Positions 16,208-24,618 of a stretch of 56,751 bases of DNA are shown here, piece after piece. Every line of letters begins with the position of its first letter. Position 1 is the first letter of the stretch. The position numbers and the translations under genes are program-made. The DNA comes from Sulfidibacterium sp964549335. Its GTDB lineage: Bacteria > Bacteroidota > Bacteroidia > Bacteroidales > F082. Location: positions 1 through 56,751 of the forward strand of contig CAZJUQ010000051.1 in the NCBI GenBank assembly GCA_964549335.1, read 5' to 3'. Below the pieces are notes generated by a model. That model did no database searches, was not told the origin of the DNA, and saw only the letters and a list, made by a program, of their open reading frames with translations.

Positions 16208-16945
16208 TTAATCCTGTTTATTAAAACCGTTAACAATTCCCATAAACTCTTCGATGAGTTCGGGATTTTTTTCAAAACTGTTTCCCACCACTATTATATC
16301 GGCGCCGGCATCAAGAATACTTTTTGCCTTTTCTGCAGAAGTTATACCCCCCCCTATCAAAAGCGGAATATCTATCGAGTCTTTTACAAATCTAATCATG
16401 TCTTCGGGAACGGTCATGGAAGCACCGCTGCCGGCATCCATAAATATTAACCGTAAACCGAGCATTTCGCCTGCCATGGCGGTGCAAGCGGCAATATCTT
16501 TTTTGTCGTTGGGTATCGGCAACGAATTGCTCATATAGGTAACGGATGTGGGTTTGCCGCTGTCGATAAGCATATATCCCGTAGGCACGGTTTCCAAACC
16601 CGACAATTTTATATATGGTGCCGCTATTACATGCATACCTATCAGCATGTCGGGATTCCGGCTCGAAATGAGGGAAAGAAAAAGCATTGCATCGGCATTG
16701 CGGCTTACCTGATAGGTATTCCCCGGAAACAATACCACGGGAATATCACTGTTTTCCTTTAAAGTACGTATGCTACGGTACAGAGTGTCGCTGGTGAGCA
16801 AACTGCCCCCAACAAAAAAGAAAGGCACTTTTGCCTTTTGCGATATTTCGGCTGTCTTTTTCAACTGCCCTTCCGAAAGTTTGTCGGGGTCTATCAAAAC
16901 GGCAAGTTGCTTTTCCTTTTTCTCAAACAGATTGATAACTTTCAT
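16208..16945 (-). CDS. Geranylgeranylglyceryl/heptaprenylglyceryl phosphate synthase (GGGPS/PcrB)
   Basis: This 245-residue TIM-barrel enzyme joins sn-glycerol-1-phosphate to a polyprenyl diphosphate, the first ether bond of archaeal-type lipids. Family motifs are AVLIDPDKL at the N-terminus, FVGGSLLTSD, PVVLFPGN, GYMLIDSGKPTSV, and the phosphate-binding end IGGGITSAEKAKSILDAGADIIVVGNSFEKN. Bacteroidetes are known to carry such genes, but their product lipid is not settled to my knowledge. An upstream TTG would add six codons, but it coincides with the -7 box at 16961-16968, so I start at the ATG at 16945. Confidence 0.92.
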   Translation of the reverse strand: MKVINLFEKKEKQLAVLIDPDKLSEGQLKKTAEISQKAKVPFFFVGGSLLTSDTLYRSIRTLKENSDIPVVLFPGNTYQVSRNADAMLFLSLISSRNPDMLIGMHVIAAPYIKLSGLETVPTGYMLIDSGKPTSVTYMSNSLPIPNDKKDIAACTAMAGEMLGLRLIFMDAGSGASMTVPEDMIRFVKDSIDIPLLIGGGITSAEKAKSILDAGADIIVVGNSFEKNPELIEEFMGIVNGFNKQD

Positions 16946-16960
16946 TTGATTGATTTGCCA

Positions 16961-16968
16961 CAAAAATA
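16961..16968 (-). promoter_or_regulatory. -7 box of the GGGPS-permease unit
   Basis: The minus strand reads TATTTTTG (TAnnTTTG), 15 bases upstream of the ATG at 16945, implying a very short leader. It overlaps the alternative TTG start. Confidence 0.5.
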
Positions 16969-17245
16969 GTAATTTTTATTGTTTTTTTTTGCGTGTGTTA
17001 TGCCTCTCTTACCTGTTATGTTCCCGATACCGGGATTTTAAACAAGTGTCGTTTTATATCCGTACATGCAGATTATTATAAAATTTAATATTCTACAAGA
17101 AGCGGTATAATTTCAGGAAACGGGTAACAAAAGCCACATGTATTTGTCCCTTCCCGCAAACAAATTTGCAAAAGCCAAAAGAGGTGTGTCCGGCACAAAT
17201 AAATTCAATTTTTTGTTCCATTATGGTTTTTTCTTCCAAGGCATA

Positions 17246-17273
17246 GTAATTTGGTTTTTTTCAACCAAATTAC
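17246..17273. repeat. Perfect 11-bp inverted repeat in a gene-free region
   Basis: GTAATTTGGTT (17246-17256) and AACCAAATTAC (17263-17273) flank a 6-base loop. It lies in the roughly 500-base gap 16946-17441, which holds no gene I can support. A TAACTTTG -7 box follows at 17302-17309, and an ATG at 17316 opens a 48-codon frame ending at 17462. The hairpin could be an operator, a weak terminator or part of a small RNA. Confidence 0.5.
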
Positions 17274-17441
17274 AACTTAAAAAGTATAAACTATGTTTCT
17301 TTAACTTTGTAAACCATGCCCCTTTACCTTACCTTAAAAAAACCAAAAGGTAATATAAAACACCTGTTAACAACAACACTTGGAAAATACCGGTGGAACA
17401 GGATATTTTCAGACCAAACGCAACAAATCCGTTTTAAAAAA

Positions 17442-18494
17442 CTATTTTGCCTCCCTTATTAAAATAACGTACACGGGGAAATGGTCGCTGTAACCGCCGA
17501 GCCATGTTCCTCCGGCAAAAGTACGGTAAGGATATCCTTTGAATTTTCCCTCCTGCTGTTGCATAAAATGTTTGTTGAAAATTTTGGCTTTATAATATCT
17601 CCACGAAGTAAAATCCCTTTTCACGAGTTCGGGCGAAAGAAAAATTTGGTCGAACAGGCTCCATGTGTCGCGCCAAGCGGTGGTACCTATACCTTTTTTA
17701 TAAAATTTGTACATGGGATTGTAAAACTCGTTCTTTTTCAACTTGTCCCTGTTGCCTTTTGCATCCATAATTTTCAATACGCTTTCGTTTGTCGGGTTGT
17801 CGTTCAGGTCGCCCATAACGATGATTTTGGCATGTTTGTCTTCATTTAGCAACGAGTCGACAATGTGACGGGTTAAACTCGCCGCTGCATTTCTCAAGGG
17901 TCGTGACCGTTTTTCGCCGCCATAGCGCGACGGCCAATGGTTTATTATAAAATAAAATTTATCGCCCTTAAGCACTCCCGAAACAAGCATCTGGTCACGC
18001 GTTCTGAATTCAGGATTATCTTTCATGTGCAATCTGTACATTTTCACGCCGGTAACTTCAAGATATTTGGGATTATAAATCATAGCCACGTCGATACCTC
18101 TTCTGTCGGGCGAGTCGCGGTGAACTATTTTATAATGCCTGTTTGCAATAGCCGGTTGACTGATAAGGTCTTCAACAACTTTTCTGTTTTCCACCTCCGA
18201 GATACCCAAAACGGCAAGACCGTCGGGATTGATATCGGTGCCTATTTTACTTATCACCTTTGACATTTGCGCCAACTTGTGGGTATATTTTTCCGTATTC
18301 CACCTGTTTTTCCCGTTTGGCAAAAACTCTTCGTCGCGAATAGCAGGGTCGTCAATAGTATCGAAAAGATTCTCGAGATTGTAAAAACCCACCAATGCCG
18401 ATTGATACTTTTTTTTGCTTTGAGCTTCGGTTACGGATACCGTTGACCAAAAAAACAAACCCAACAAAAAAACATATACTGATACTCTTTTCAT
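17442..18494 (-). CDS. Secreted endonuclease/exonuclease/phosphatase family protein
   Basis: This 350-residue protein has a signal peptide (residues 1-24, ending VTEAQS) and an EEP nuclease fold. Active-site motifs are VGFYNLENLFDTIDDP (metal-binding Asn/Glu), GISEVENR (catalytic Glu), RRGIDVAMIY, INHWPSRYGGE (catalytic His), IVMGDLNDNPTNES and YSDHFPVYV. The NLENLFD and INHWPSR forms are typical of secreted Bacteroidetes nucleases. It is divergent from a TonB-dependent receptor plus a DUF5689 lipoprotein, whose OB-like domain suits nucleic acid binding. The three may together capture extracellular DNA. The nuclease role is inferred from the motifs. Confidence 0.9.
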   Translation of the reverse strand: MKRVSVYVFLLGLFFWSTVSVTEAQSKKKYQSALVGFYNLENLFDTIDDPAIRDEEFLPNGKNRWNTEKYTHKLAQMSKVISKIGTDINPDGLAVLGISEVENRKVVEDLISQPAIANRHYKIVHRDSPDRRGIDVAMIYNPKYLEVTGVKMYRLHMKDNPEFRTRDQMLVSGVLKGDKFYFIINHWPSRYGGEKRSRPLRNAAASLTRHIVDSLLNEDKHAKIIVMGDLNDNPTNESVLKIMDAKGNRDKLKKNEFYNPMYKFYKKGIGTTAWRDTWSLFDQIFLSPELVKRDFTSWRYYKAKIFNKHFMQQQEGKFKGYPYRTFAGGTWLGGYSDHFPVYVILIREAK

Positions 18495-18559
18495 AATATG
18501 GAAAAATTAAAAATTAAGATGAAAAAACATATAGCAACAAAACGGTAACATTAAAATAT

Positions 18560-18567
18560 TAACTTTG
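18560..18567 (+). promoter_or_regulatory. -7 box of the TonB receptor unit
   Basis: TAACTTTG matches TAnnTTTG and lies 85 bases upstream of the ATG at 18653. The leader in between is AT-rich, with no clear hairpin. Confidence 0.5.
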
Positions 18568-18652
18568 CTTCCTTTTTTTTATTGCTCATGCAAAGAACTT
18601 AATAATATTTTAAAAAGAAAACACTTTTATTAATTAATTATAAAAAGAAGAG

Positions 18653-21175
18653 ATGAGAAAAATTTTTATGCTTGCCGCAGCGTTTTTATACGGTATTTTT
18701 GCTTACGGGCAAATCTCCGATACCGCTTCGGTTAACAGCGAAGAGGTAGAGATACCCACATTTACCCTTTCGGAGTCTGATTTATCGAACGACGACGAAG
18801 GTTCGCAAGATGTGTCGGGATTGTTACAGGCTTCGCGCGACATTTTTGTTTCCACAGCCGGTTACACTTTCGGTCCGGCACGTTTTCGCATAAGGGGTTA
18901 CGACTCGCAAAACCTTACGGTGCTTATGAACGGGGTTCCGCTGAACGATATGGAAAGCGGAAGAGCTTACTGGTCGAGCTGGGGCGGTTTGAACGACGCC
19001 ACAAGGTATAAAGACATAAAAACGGGTGTTGTTTCGTCGGAATACGCCTTTGGCGGAGTGGGCGGTGTAACCGAAATTTTTACACGTCCCTCATCGTACC
19101 GCAAACAGACGAAATTTTCCTATTCGCTGGCAAACCGCAGCTACCGGAACCGCATTATGTTCACCTATTCGTCGGGCGAAATGACAAACGGCTGGTCGGT
19201 AGTGGCATCGGGCTCGCGCCGCTGGGCTAACGAAGGATACGTAGAAGGTACATTCTACGACGCCTGGGCATATTTCTTGGGTGTAGAAAAAAGAATTAAC
19301 AAGGTTCACAGTTTGTCTCTTACGGTTTTCGGTTCACCGACAAAACGCGGACGTTCGGGAATTGCCGTACAAGAAGCCTACGATTTGAGCGGGAATAATT
19401 ATTACAACCCTTACTGGGGTTATCAAAACGGCGAAAAACGTAACTCAAGGGTTGCCAATTACCACCAACCCATGATTACACTTACTCATTATTGCAACAT
19501 TTCGGAAAATACCAAAGCCCAGGGTTCAATATCGTACTGGTTCGGCAGAGGAGGCTCCACGGCACTAAACTGGGTGGAAGCAGGCGACCCCCGTCCCGAC
19601 TATTATCGCAATTTGCCAAGCTACTGGCAATTGATAGGCAACGACGAAAAAGCCCGCTTTTATCAAAATCAATGGTTAAACAATGAAAGTTTTCGCCAAA
19701 TCAATTGGGACCATATGTATTTTGCAAACAGCAAATACCTTTTCACGGTAAACGATGTTGAAGGTATTGAAGGAAACGATGTTACAGGTTACCGCTCAAA
19801 ATATATCCTGGAAGACCGCAGAAACGACAAAAATCAAATTCTTGCCAATTGGCATGTAAACAGTGTAATTAACGATTACCTCACCGTTGCGGGAGGATTG
19901 AACCTGAGTTGGTACAAAGGTCACCGTTTTAAAACAATAAACGACCTTTTGGGCGGCGAATACTGGCTCGATATCGACAAATATGCCGACGGCGACCCCT
20001 TCATTTTCCCCCTTTCGGCTCAAAGCGACTTGAACCACCCCAACCGCATTGTTAAAGAGGGCGACATTTTCGGATACGATTATGTGGCAAACATCAATAC
20101 TCAAGAGATGTTCGGCGAAGCCGATTTCTCTTTCAGAAAAATAGATTTTTACGCAGGATTGCAACTCTCTCATACAACTTTCTGGAGAACGGGAAACATG
20201 AAAAACGGACACTTCCCCAACCATTCGTATGGCGACAGCGATAAAAACAATTTCTTCAATTGGGGTTTGAAAAGCGGCATCACATACAAAATAAACGGAC
20301 GAAACTATATTGTTGCAAACGGTTTGTATATGACACGCGCACCCTATTTCCGCAATTCTTACATTTCGGCACGCACACGCGACTTTACGGTCGACAATTT
20401 GCAAAGCGAAAACATCTATTCGGGCGACATCAGCTACATGTTGCGCACTCCTGCCGTAAAAGCACGATTAACACTTTATTACACACAATTTCAAAATCAA
20501 ACGTGGTCGAGAAGTTTTTACCACGAAGATTTAAACACCTTTGTAAATTACACAATGACGGGGGTTGACAAATTGAACACCGGCGCCGAACTTGGTATTG
20601 AAGCCAATATAACACCCACAATATCGGTTTCGGCTGTCGGCGGCCGGGGCCAATTTATTTTCAACTCAAGACCGGTGGCTACCGTCTCGCGCGATAACGA
20701 CGCCGCAATAATGGACACCGACAGAAAAATTTATTTGAAAAATTATTATGTCGGCGGTATGCCACAAACCATCGGATCGTTAGGAATTAAATACAACGCC
20801 CCCACATATTGGTTTGTCGGTATTAACGGAAACTATTTCGGTGATGCTTATCTGGAACCAAATCCCGACAGACGTACGCAAGAAGCTATAAACGGACTGT
20901 TCGGCGACGATTACAGGGTAAAACAATTGTTGGAACAAGAACAACTCCCCTCCGCCATGACCGTTGATCTTTTCGGAGGAAAATCGTGGAGAGTAAACCA
21001 CCAATATTATATAGGGTTTACACTTAGTGTCAGCAACCTGCTTAACAACACAAGCTATGCCATGTCGGGGTACGAACAATACCGTTACGACGTACAGGCT
21101 ATCAATAAATTTGCTCCCAAATATTCATATTTGTACGGACGCAATTTCTTTCTAAATATTTACATAAGAATGTAA
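18653..21175 (+). CDS. TonB-dependent outer-membrane receptor
   Basis: This 840-residue protein has a signal peptide (about residues 1-20) and then, after a short acidic linker, a plug domain. The plug runs from about DVSGLLQASRDIF to GGVGGVTEIFTRPS and includes the family signature FRIRGYDSQNLTVLMNGVPLNDM. A 22-strand beta barrel follows to the C-terminal aromatic end NFFLNIYIRM. The N-terminal CarboxypepD_reg-like domain common in SusC-type receptors is absent, so it is not a classical SusC. It imports a substrate too large for porins, using TonB energy. The next gene is a DUF5689 lipoprotein that could act as a surface partner. Confidence 0.92.
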   Translation: MRKIFMLAAAFLYGIFAYGQISDTASVNSEEVEIPTFTLSESDLSNDDEGSQDVSGLLQASRDIFVSTAGYTFGPARFRIRGYDSQNLTVLMNGVPLNDMESGRAYWSSWGGLNDATRYKDIKTGVVSSEYAFGGVGGVTEIFTRPSSYRKQTKFSYSLANRSYRNRIMFTYSSGEMTNGWSVVASGSRRWANEGYVEGTFYDAWAYFLGVEKRINKVHSLSLTVFGSPTKRGRSGIAVQEAYDLSGNNYYNPYWGYQNGEKRNSRVANYHQPMITLTHYCNISENTKAQGSISYWFGRGGSTALNWVEAGDPRPDYYRNLPSYWQLIGNDEKARFYQNQWLNNESFRQINWDHMYFANSKYLFTVNDVEGIEGNDVTGYRSKYILEDRRNDKNQILANWHVNSVINDYLTVAGGLNLSWYKGHRFKTINDLLGGEYWLDIDKYADGDPFIFPLSAQSDLNHPNRIVKEGDIFGYDYVANINTQEMFGEADFSFRKIDFYAGLQLSHTTFWRTGNMKNGHFPNHSYGDSDKNNFFNWGLKSGITYKINGRNYIVANGLYMTRAPYFRNSYISARTRDFTVDNLQSENIYSGDISYMLRTPAVKARLTLYYTQFQNQTWSRSFYHEDLNTFVNYTMTGVDKLNTGAELGIEANITPTISVSAVGGRGQFIFNSRPVATVSRDNDAAIMDTDRKIYLKNYYVGGMPQTIGSLGIKYNAPTYWFVGINGNYFGDAYLEPNPDRRTQEAINGLFGDDYRVKQLLEQEQLPSAMTVDLFGGKSWRVNHQYYIGFTLSVSNLLNNTSYAMSGYEQYRYDVQAINKFAPKYSYLYGRNFFLNIYIRM

Positions 21176-21242
21176 AAAAATGAAGTTTTCACTTTACCAA
21201 AAAGAATTAACGATTATAACAAAAACAAATAATATATTAAAA

Positions 21243-22502
21243 ATGAAAAAATTAGCATTATTATTAACGGGTGGCATATTGTTGTTTTTTGCCTCCTGCG
21301 TAAAACAAGATTTCGACAAACCTCCCGTTGGGGAACTGCCGGTAGGCGACGTATATACCATAGCTCAACTGCGCCAAATGTATGCCGACTCGGGAGCATA
21401 TCAATTCGATAAAGATGCTTCGGTATATGCCACGGTTACCATGGACGAAAGTTCGGGAAATATTTACAAAAGCGCTTACATACAAGATGCCGGCGATGCG
21501 GTAAACCTGCACTTTAATGCCACCGGAGGACTCCGTGTCGGCGACTCCATCAGGGTTTACCTCAAAGGGGTTATCTTGTCGGAATACAAAGGAATGTTTC
21601 AACTGGATAACGTTCGAAACGATTCGAGCATTGTTATTCTCGCCACACAACATTACGTTAAACCCATTGAGGTTACAATACCCGACCTTTTGTCCGGCGA
21701 ATATCAGGCCAGACTCATCAAGCTGACAAATGTTCAATTTGCAATACAAGATGTGGGAAAAACTTGGGCCGAAGAGAATAATGCGGCAAACCGTACACTT
21801 GAGGATTGCAACAACAACCAAATAGACGTAAGAACCAGCAGCTATGCAAGTTTTGCCATGTTTCCGCTTCCCGACAGCAACGGTACATTTATCGCCATAG
21901 CCGGAAGCTATAACGGAAACGCACAGTTGTACGTACGTACACCCGCCGAACTCGATATGCACAACGAACGTTGCAACAACGGGGGCGACGGTGTTACATC
22001 GTTAAATATCGATTTTTCAGACCAAAACAACTACGACCCCATAACCATAGAGGGTTGGATAAACATGAACACCATTGGCGGACGTACATGGCAAGCCAAA
22101 GAGTACAACAACAACATTTATGCACAAGCAACATCGTACGGCTCGGAAGAGGAGAACGAAATTTGGCTTATTACACCTAAAATAAATTTGTCGGCAATGA
22201 ATAATCCTGAATTTATTTTTGATGTGGCATGCGCATATTGGAAACACGACGGGCTTGAAGTCCTCATTTCAACCGACTTTAACGGTGCAAATATTGAAAG
22301 CGCCACCTGGACACCTCTTGATTGCAATATTCCGGGACAAGGCTCCAACAACTACGAATTTGTAAGTTCGGGAACCATTGACTTGTCATCTTTTTCGGGA
22401 GCATCGGGTTTTGCCTATATAGCTTTTAAATACCACGGAGATGCAAATGCCGGAAACACAACCTCTTACCAAATAGACAATATAGTATTGAGCGATAATT
22501 AA
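21243..22502 (+). CDS. DUF5689 surface lipoprotein with C-terminal jelly-roll domain
   Basis: This 419-residue protein has a lipoprotein signal (LLFFASCVKQD). The ATG at 21243 is chosen because it begins the signal peptide; an upstream ATG at 21180 would add 21 polar residues. Residues about 35-230 match DUF5689, including YTIAQLRQMY, YKSAYIQDAGDAVNLHF and GDSIRVYLKGV, which read as an OB-like fold. From about residue 250 the sequence resembles choice-of-anchor J jelly-roll domains (EIWLITPKINLSAMNNPEFIFDVA). Those are usually carbohydrate- or surface-binding. It follows the TonB receptor by 67 bases and probably works with it at the cell surface. Confidence 0.87.
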   Translation: MKKLALLLTGGILLFFASCVKQDFDKPPVGELPVGDVYTIAQLRQMYADSGAYQFDKDASVYATVTMDESSGNIYKSAYIQDAGDAVNLHFNATGGLRVGDSIRVYLKGVILSEYKGMFQLDNVRNDSSIVILATQHYVKPIEVTIPDLLSGEYQARLIKLTNVQFAIQDVGKTWAEENNAANRTLEDCNNNQIDVRTSSYASFAMFPLPDSNGTFIAIAGSYNGNAQLYVRTPAELDMHNERCNNGGDGVTSLNIDFSDQNNYDPITIEGWINMNTIGGRTWQAKEYNNNIYAQATSYGSEEENEIWLITPKINLSAMNNPEFIFDVACAYWKHDGLEVLISTDFNGANIESATWTPLDCNIPGQGSNNYEFVSSGTIDLSSFSGASGFAYIAFKYHGDANAGNTTSYQIDNIVLSDN

Positions 22503-22547
22503 ATTTTTTTCACTCTTAATTGTCATCAAAAGAGTTTACAAGAAAAT

Positions 22548-22582
22548 AAAAAGCCGTCCAATATTTGAATGGACGGCTTTTT
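22548..22582. terminator. Bidirectional intrinsic terminator
   Basis: AAAAAGCCGTCCA (22548-22560) pairs perfectly with TGGACGGCTTTTT (22570-22582) around a 9-base loop. It sits between two convergent genes, the DUF5689 lipoprotein and the 1-Cys peroxiredoxin, with A and T tracts suited to both directions. Confidence 0.92.
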
Positions 22583-22603
22583 AGCTTATGGAAAAACGGT
22601 TCT

Positions 22604-23260
22604 CTATTTTAAATCTTTTTTCACAAGATAGAAATCTATTTTTTCGTCGTAATCTCCGTCAATGCGCTCCTGCATTTGGTTTAAATCAACGGGAGGCGGA
22701 ACTATTACACGGTCGCCTCTCTTCCAGTCGAGCGGCAGAGCAACGCCGTGTTTGTCCGAAACTTGCAATGCTTCCAAAACACGCAATATCTCATCCATGT
22801 TTCTGCCCACATTTAAAGGATAATACATTATCAACCTGATTTTCTTTCCGGGATCGATAAAAAACACCGCACGTACGGCAGCTGTCTCACTCTCGTTGGG
22901 CTGAAGCATACCGTAAAGTTTCGACACCTTCGTGTCGATATCGGCAATGATGGGAAAGTCGAAAAACACACCCGTATTGTTGCGCACATTGTTTACCCAT
23001 GCCAGGTGCGCATGAATACTGTCGATACTTAAACCCATAAGTTCCGTGTTCAATGCTTCAAACTCGGCTTTGCGACGTGCAAAACCACTCATCTCGGTTG
23101 TACATACGGGAGTGAAATCGGCAGGATGCGAAAACAATACAATCCATTTGTCTTTTGCATACTCCGAAAATTTTATTTTCCCTTTTGTGGTAACGGCTTC
23201 GAAATCGGGAGCCGTATCGCCTATACGAGGCATAACATTGTTTACTAATTCTTGTTCCAT
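22604..23260 (-). CDS. 1-Cys peroxiredoxin (Prx6 type)
   Basis: This 218-residue peroxidase matches the Prx6 group. The peroxidatic cysteine is Cys53 in SHPADFTPVCTTE. No other cysteine is present anywhere in the protein, so it must use an external thiol for recycling. The C-terminal block DWKRGDRVIVPPPVD and the preceding MYYPLNVGRNMDEILR are typical of the group. It is divergent from oxyR across 122 bases. An OxyR-type operator half (23359-23373) lies in that gap, which makes peroxide control likely. It ends at the shared terminator at 22548-22582. Confidence 0.95.
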   Translation of the reverse strand: MEQELVNNVMPRIGDTAPDFEAVTTKGKIKFSEYAKDKWIVLFSHPADFTPVCTTEMSGFARRKAEFEALNTELMGLSIDSIHAHLAWVNNVRNNTGVFFDFPIIADIDTKVSKLYGMLQPNESETAAVRAVFFIDPGKKIRLIMYYPLNVGRNMDEILRVLEALQVSDKHGVALPLDWKRGDRVIVPPPVDLNQMQERIDGDYDEKIDFYLVKKDLK

Positions 23261-23358
23261 TTTACTGTTATTTTTTTCGATTAAACATTTTTTTATTTCT
23301 CTTTTGCAAAGAACGGCTAAAAAGCATCATTTGTCAAATCGAATGTTTTTATATTGTA

Positions 23359-23373
23359 ATAGATTTTATCTAT
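23359..23373 (+). promoter_or_regulatory. OxyR-type operator half-site
   Basis: ATAGATTTTATCTAT is a perfect inverted repeat and matches the OxyR half-operator pattern ATAGntnnnanCTAT at every defined position. It overlaps the -7 box of oxyR, which fits self-repression, and lies in the gap shared with the 1-Cys peroxiredoxin. A second, adjacent half is not clear. Confidence 0.7.
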
Positions 23374-23378
23374 ATTTG
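23371..23378 (+). promoter_or_regulatory. -7 box of oxyR, predicting a near-leaderless mRNA
   Basis: TATATTTG matches TAnnTTTG and ends only 4 bases before the oxyR ATG at 23383. Transcription would start at or just before the start codon. Confidence 0.55.
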
Positions 23379-23382
23379 CAGA

Positions 23383-24324
23383 ATGATTACCATAACACAA
23401 TTACAATATGTTGTTGCAGTGGACACATACCGCCATTTTGCCACTGCCGCCGAAAAAAGTTTTGTAACCCAGCCTACATTAAGCATGCAAATAAAAAAAC
23501 TGGAAGAACACCTCGGTGTAATTTTGTTTGACAGGAGCAAGCAACCTGTAATACCAACCGAAGCGGGTATAAAAATAATAGAGCAGGCGAGACTGGTTTT
23601 ACAGGAGACAAAGAAGATTAACCTTTTAGCAAACGAAGTAAAGGAACAGTTGAGCGGCGAGTTGCGCATAGGCATAATACCTACGATAGCTCCATATCTG
23701 TTACCGCTTTTTGCAGGAGGATACAAAAGGGCAAATCCATTGGTACAAGTCAAGGTTCAGGAGGTTATAACCGAACAGATTGAAGAGATGCTAACAAAAG
23801 ACCTTATTGATGCGGGCATACTTGTCACACCTTTACACAACAAAAACATCATTGAACAACCGCTATATTATGAGGAGATGATGATATATTCGCACAAAAC
23901 ACATCCGTTGGTAACAAAGCCTGTAATTAAGATAAAAGACATAGCCACTCCCGAAATTTGGTTATTGAGCGATGGTCATTGTTTCAGGCATCAGGTGGTA
24001 AACCTGTGTGATCTTCACGATTTGGAAACCGACAAACTGCCGTTCGATTTTGAAGGTGGCTCATTGGACACTCTGATGAAGATAATAGATCGCGAAGGCG
24101 GGTTTACCTTAATACCCGAATTGGCAGGTATGGAGGTAAAAGAAGAGAATGCCGCACAGGTACGACGATTTTCAAATATTGTTCCTTTGCGCGAGGTTAG
24201 TTTGGTATATACAAGGCGTTATGCAAAAACCCGAATGATAGATACCCTTGCCGCAAGCATCCGAAAAGCGGTACCCGCAAAAATGCTTTCGAAAGAGAGG
24301 GGTACCGTTGTCGAATGGCGTTAA
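23383..24324 (+). CDS. oxyR: Peroxide-sensing LysR family regulator OxyR
   Basis: This 313-residue LysR-type regulator has an N-terminal winged helix-turn-helix (residues 1-60, with YVVAVDTYRHFATAAEKSFVTQPTLSMQIKKLEE). The effector domain carries Cys200 and Cys209 in SDGHCFRHQVVNLCDL, the spacing and context of the redox disulfide in E. coli OxyR (Cys199/Cys208). Hydrogen peroxide oxidises this pair and turns on defence genes. The divergent neighbour is a peroxiredoxin, a likely target. It ends in a 4-base tail-to-tail overlap with the small pump-associated gene. Confidence 0.95.
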   Translation: MITITQLQYVVAVDTYRHFATAAEKSFVTQPTLSMQIKKLEEHLGVILFDRSKQPVIPTEAGIKIIEQARLVLQETKKINLLANEVKEQLSGELRIGIIPTIAPYLLPLFAGGYKRANPLVQVKVQEVITEQIEEMLTKDLIDAGILVTPLHNKNIIEQPLYYEEMMIYSHKTHPLVTKPVIKIKDIATPEIWLLSDGHCFRHQVVNLCDLHDLETDKLPFDFEGGSLDTLMKIIDREGGFTLIPELAGMEVKEENAAQVRRFSNIVPLREVSLVYTRRYAKTRMIDTLAASIRKAVPAKMLSKERGTVVEWR

Positions 24325-24614
24325 ATAGTATTTTCCACGTTCCACACAAATGCTCTCAATCCGTGTTCTTCTGCTTCGGCATTCAGGGTTTTTAGTTTGT
24401 CGAGCAACGGTTCTGCTTTTCCGTCTTCGACAATACACAGGTGAACATTGTTCAGTTCGGGCCAGGTATGAGTGCCCATGTGAGGCTCGCCGGTATGCGA
24501 GCCTCTTCCGTGCACTTCTGTCCATTGTGTAAAGCCCCTTATTTTCAAAGAGTCGATTATTTCGTTCACCCTGTCGGTTAATGCTTGATTATATGAAATA
24601 AATACTGCTTTCAT
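24321..24614 (-). CDS. PG0541-like small transporter-associated protein
   Basis: This 97-residue protein starts MKAVFISYNQ and has the pattern GFTQWTEVHGRGSHTGEPHMGTHTWPELNN. It resembles the PG0541 family, small PII-like proteins found with RND pumps in Porphyromonas and relatives. The ferredoxin-like, PII-like fold is my reading of the strand and helix pattern plus recalled family knowledge. The gene lies 4 bases after the RND permease as the last gene of the efflux operon, which suggests it senses or tunes pump function. The molecular role is not known to me. Confidence 0.82.
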   Translation of the reverse strand: MKAVFISYNQALTDRVNEIIDSLKIRGFTQWTEVHGRGSHTGEPHMGTHTWPELNNVHLCIVEDGKAEPLLDKLKTLNAEAEEHGLRAFVWNVENTI

Positions 24615-24618
24615 CTTA

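Noticed and set aside
17138..17353. 71-codon frame in the gap before the secreted nuclease
   Set aside because: It spans the perfect hairpin and the promoter box, has low-complexity Phe/Lys content and no motif. It looks like open AT-rich sequence.
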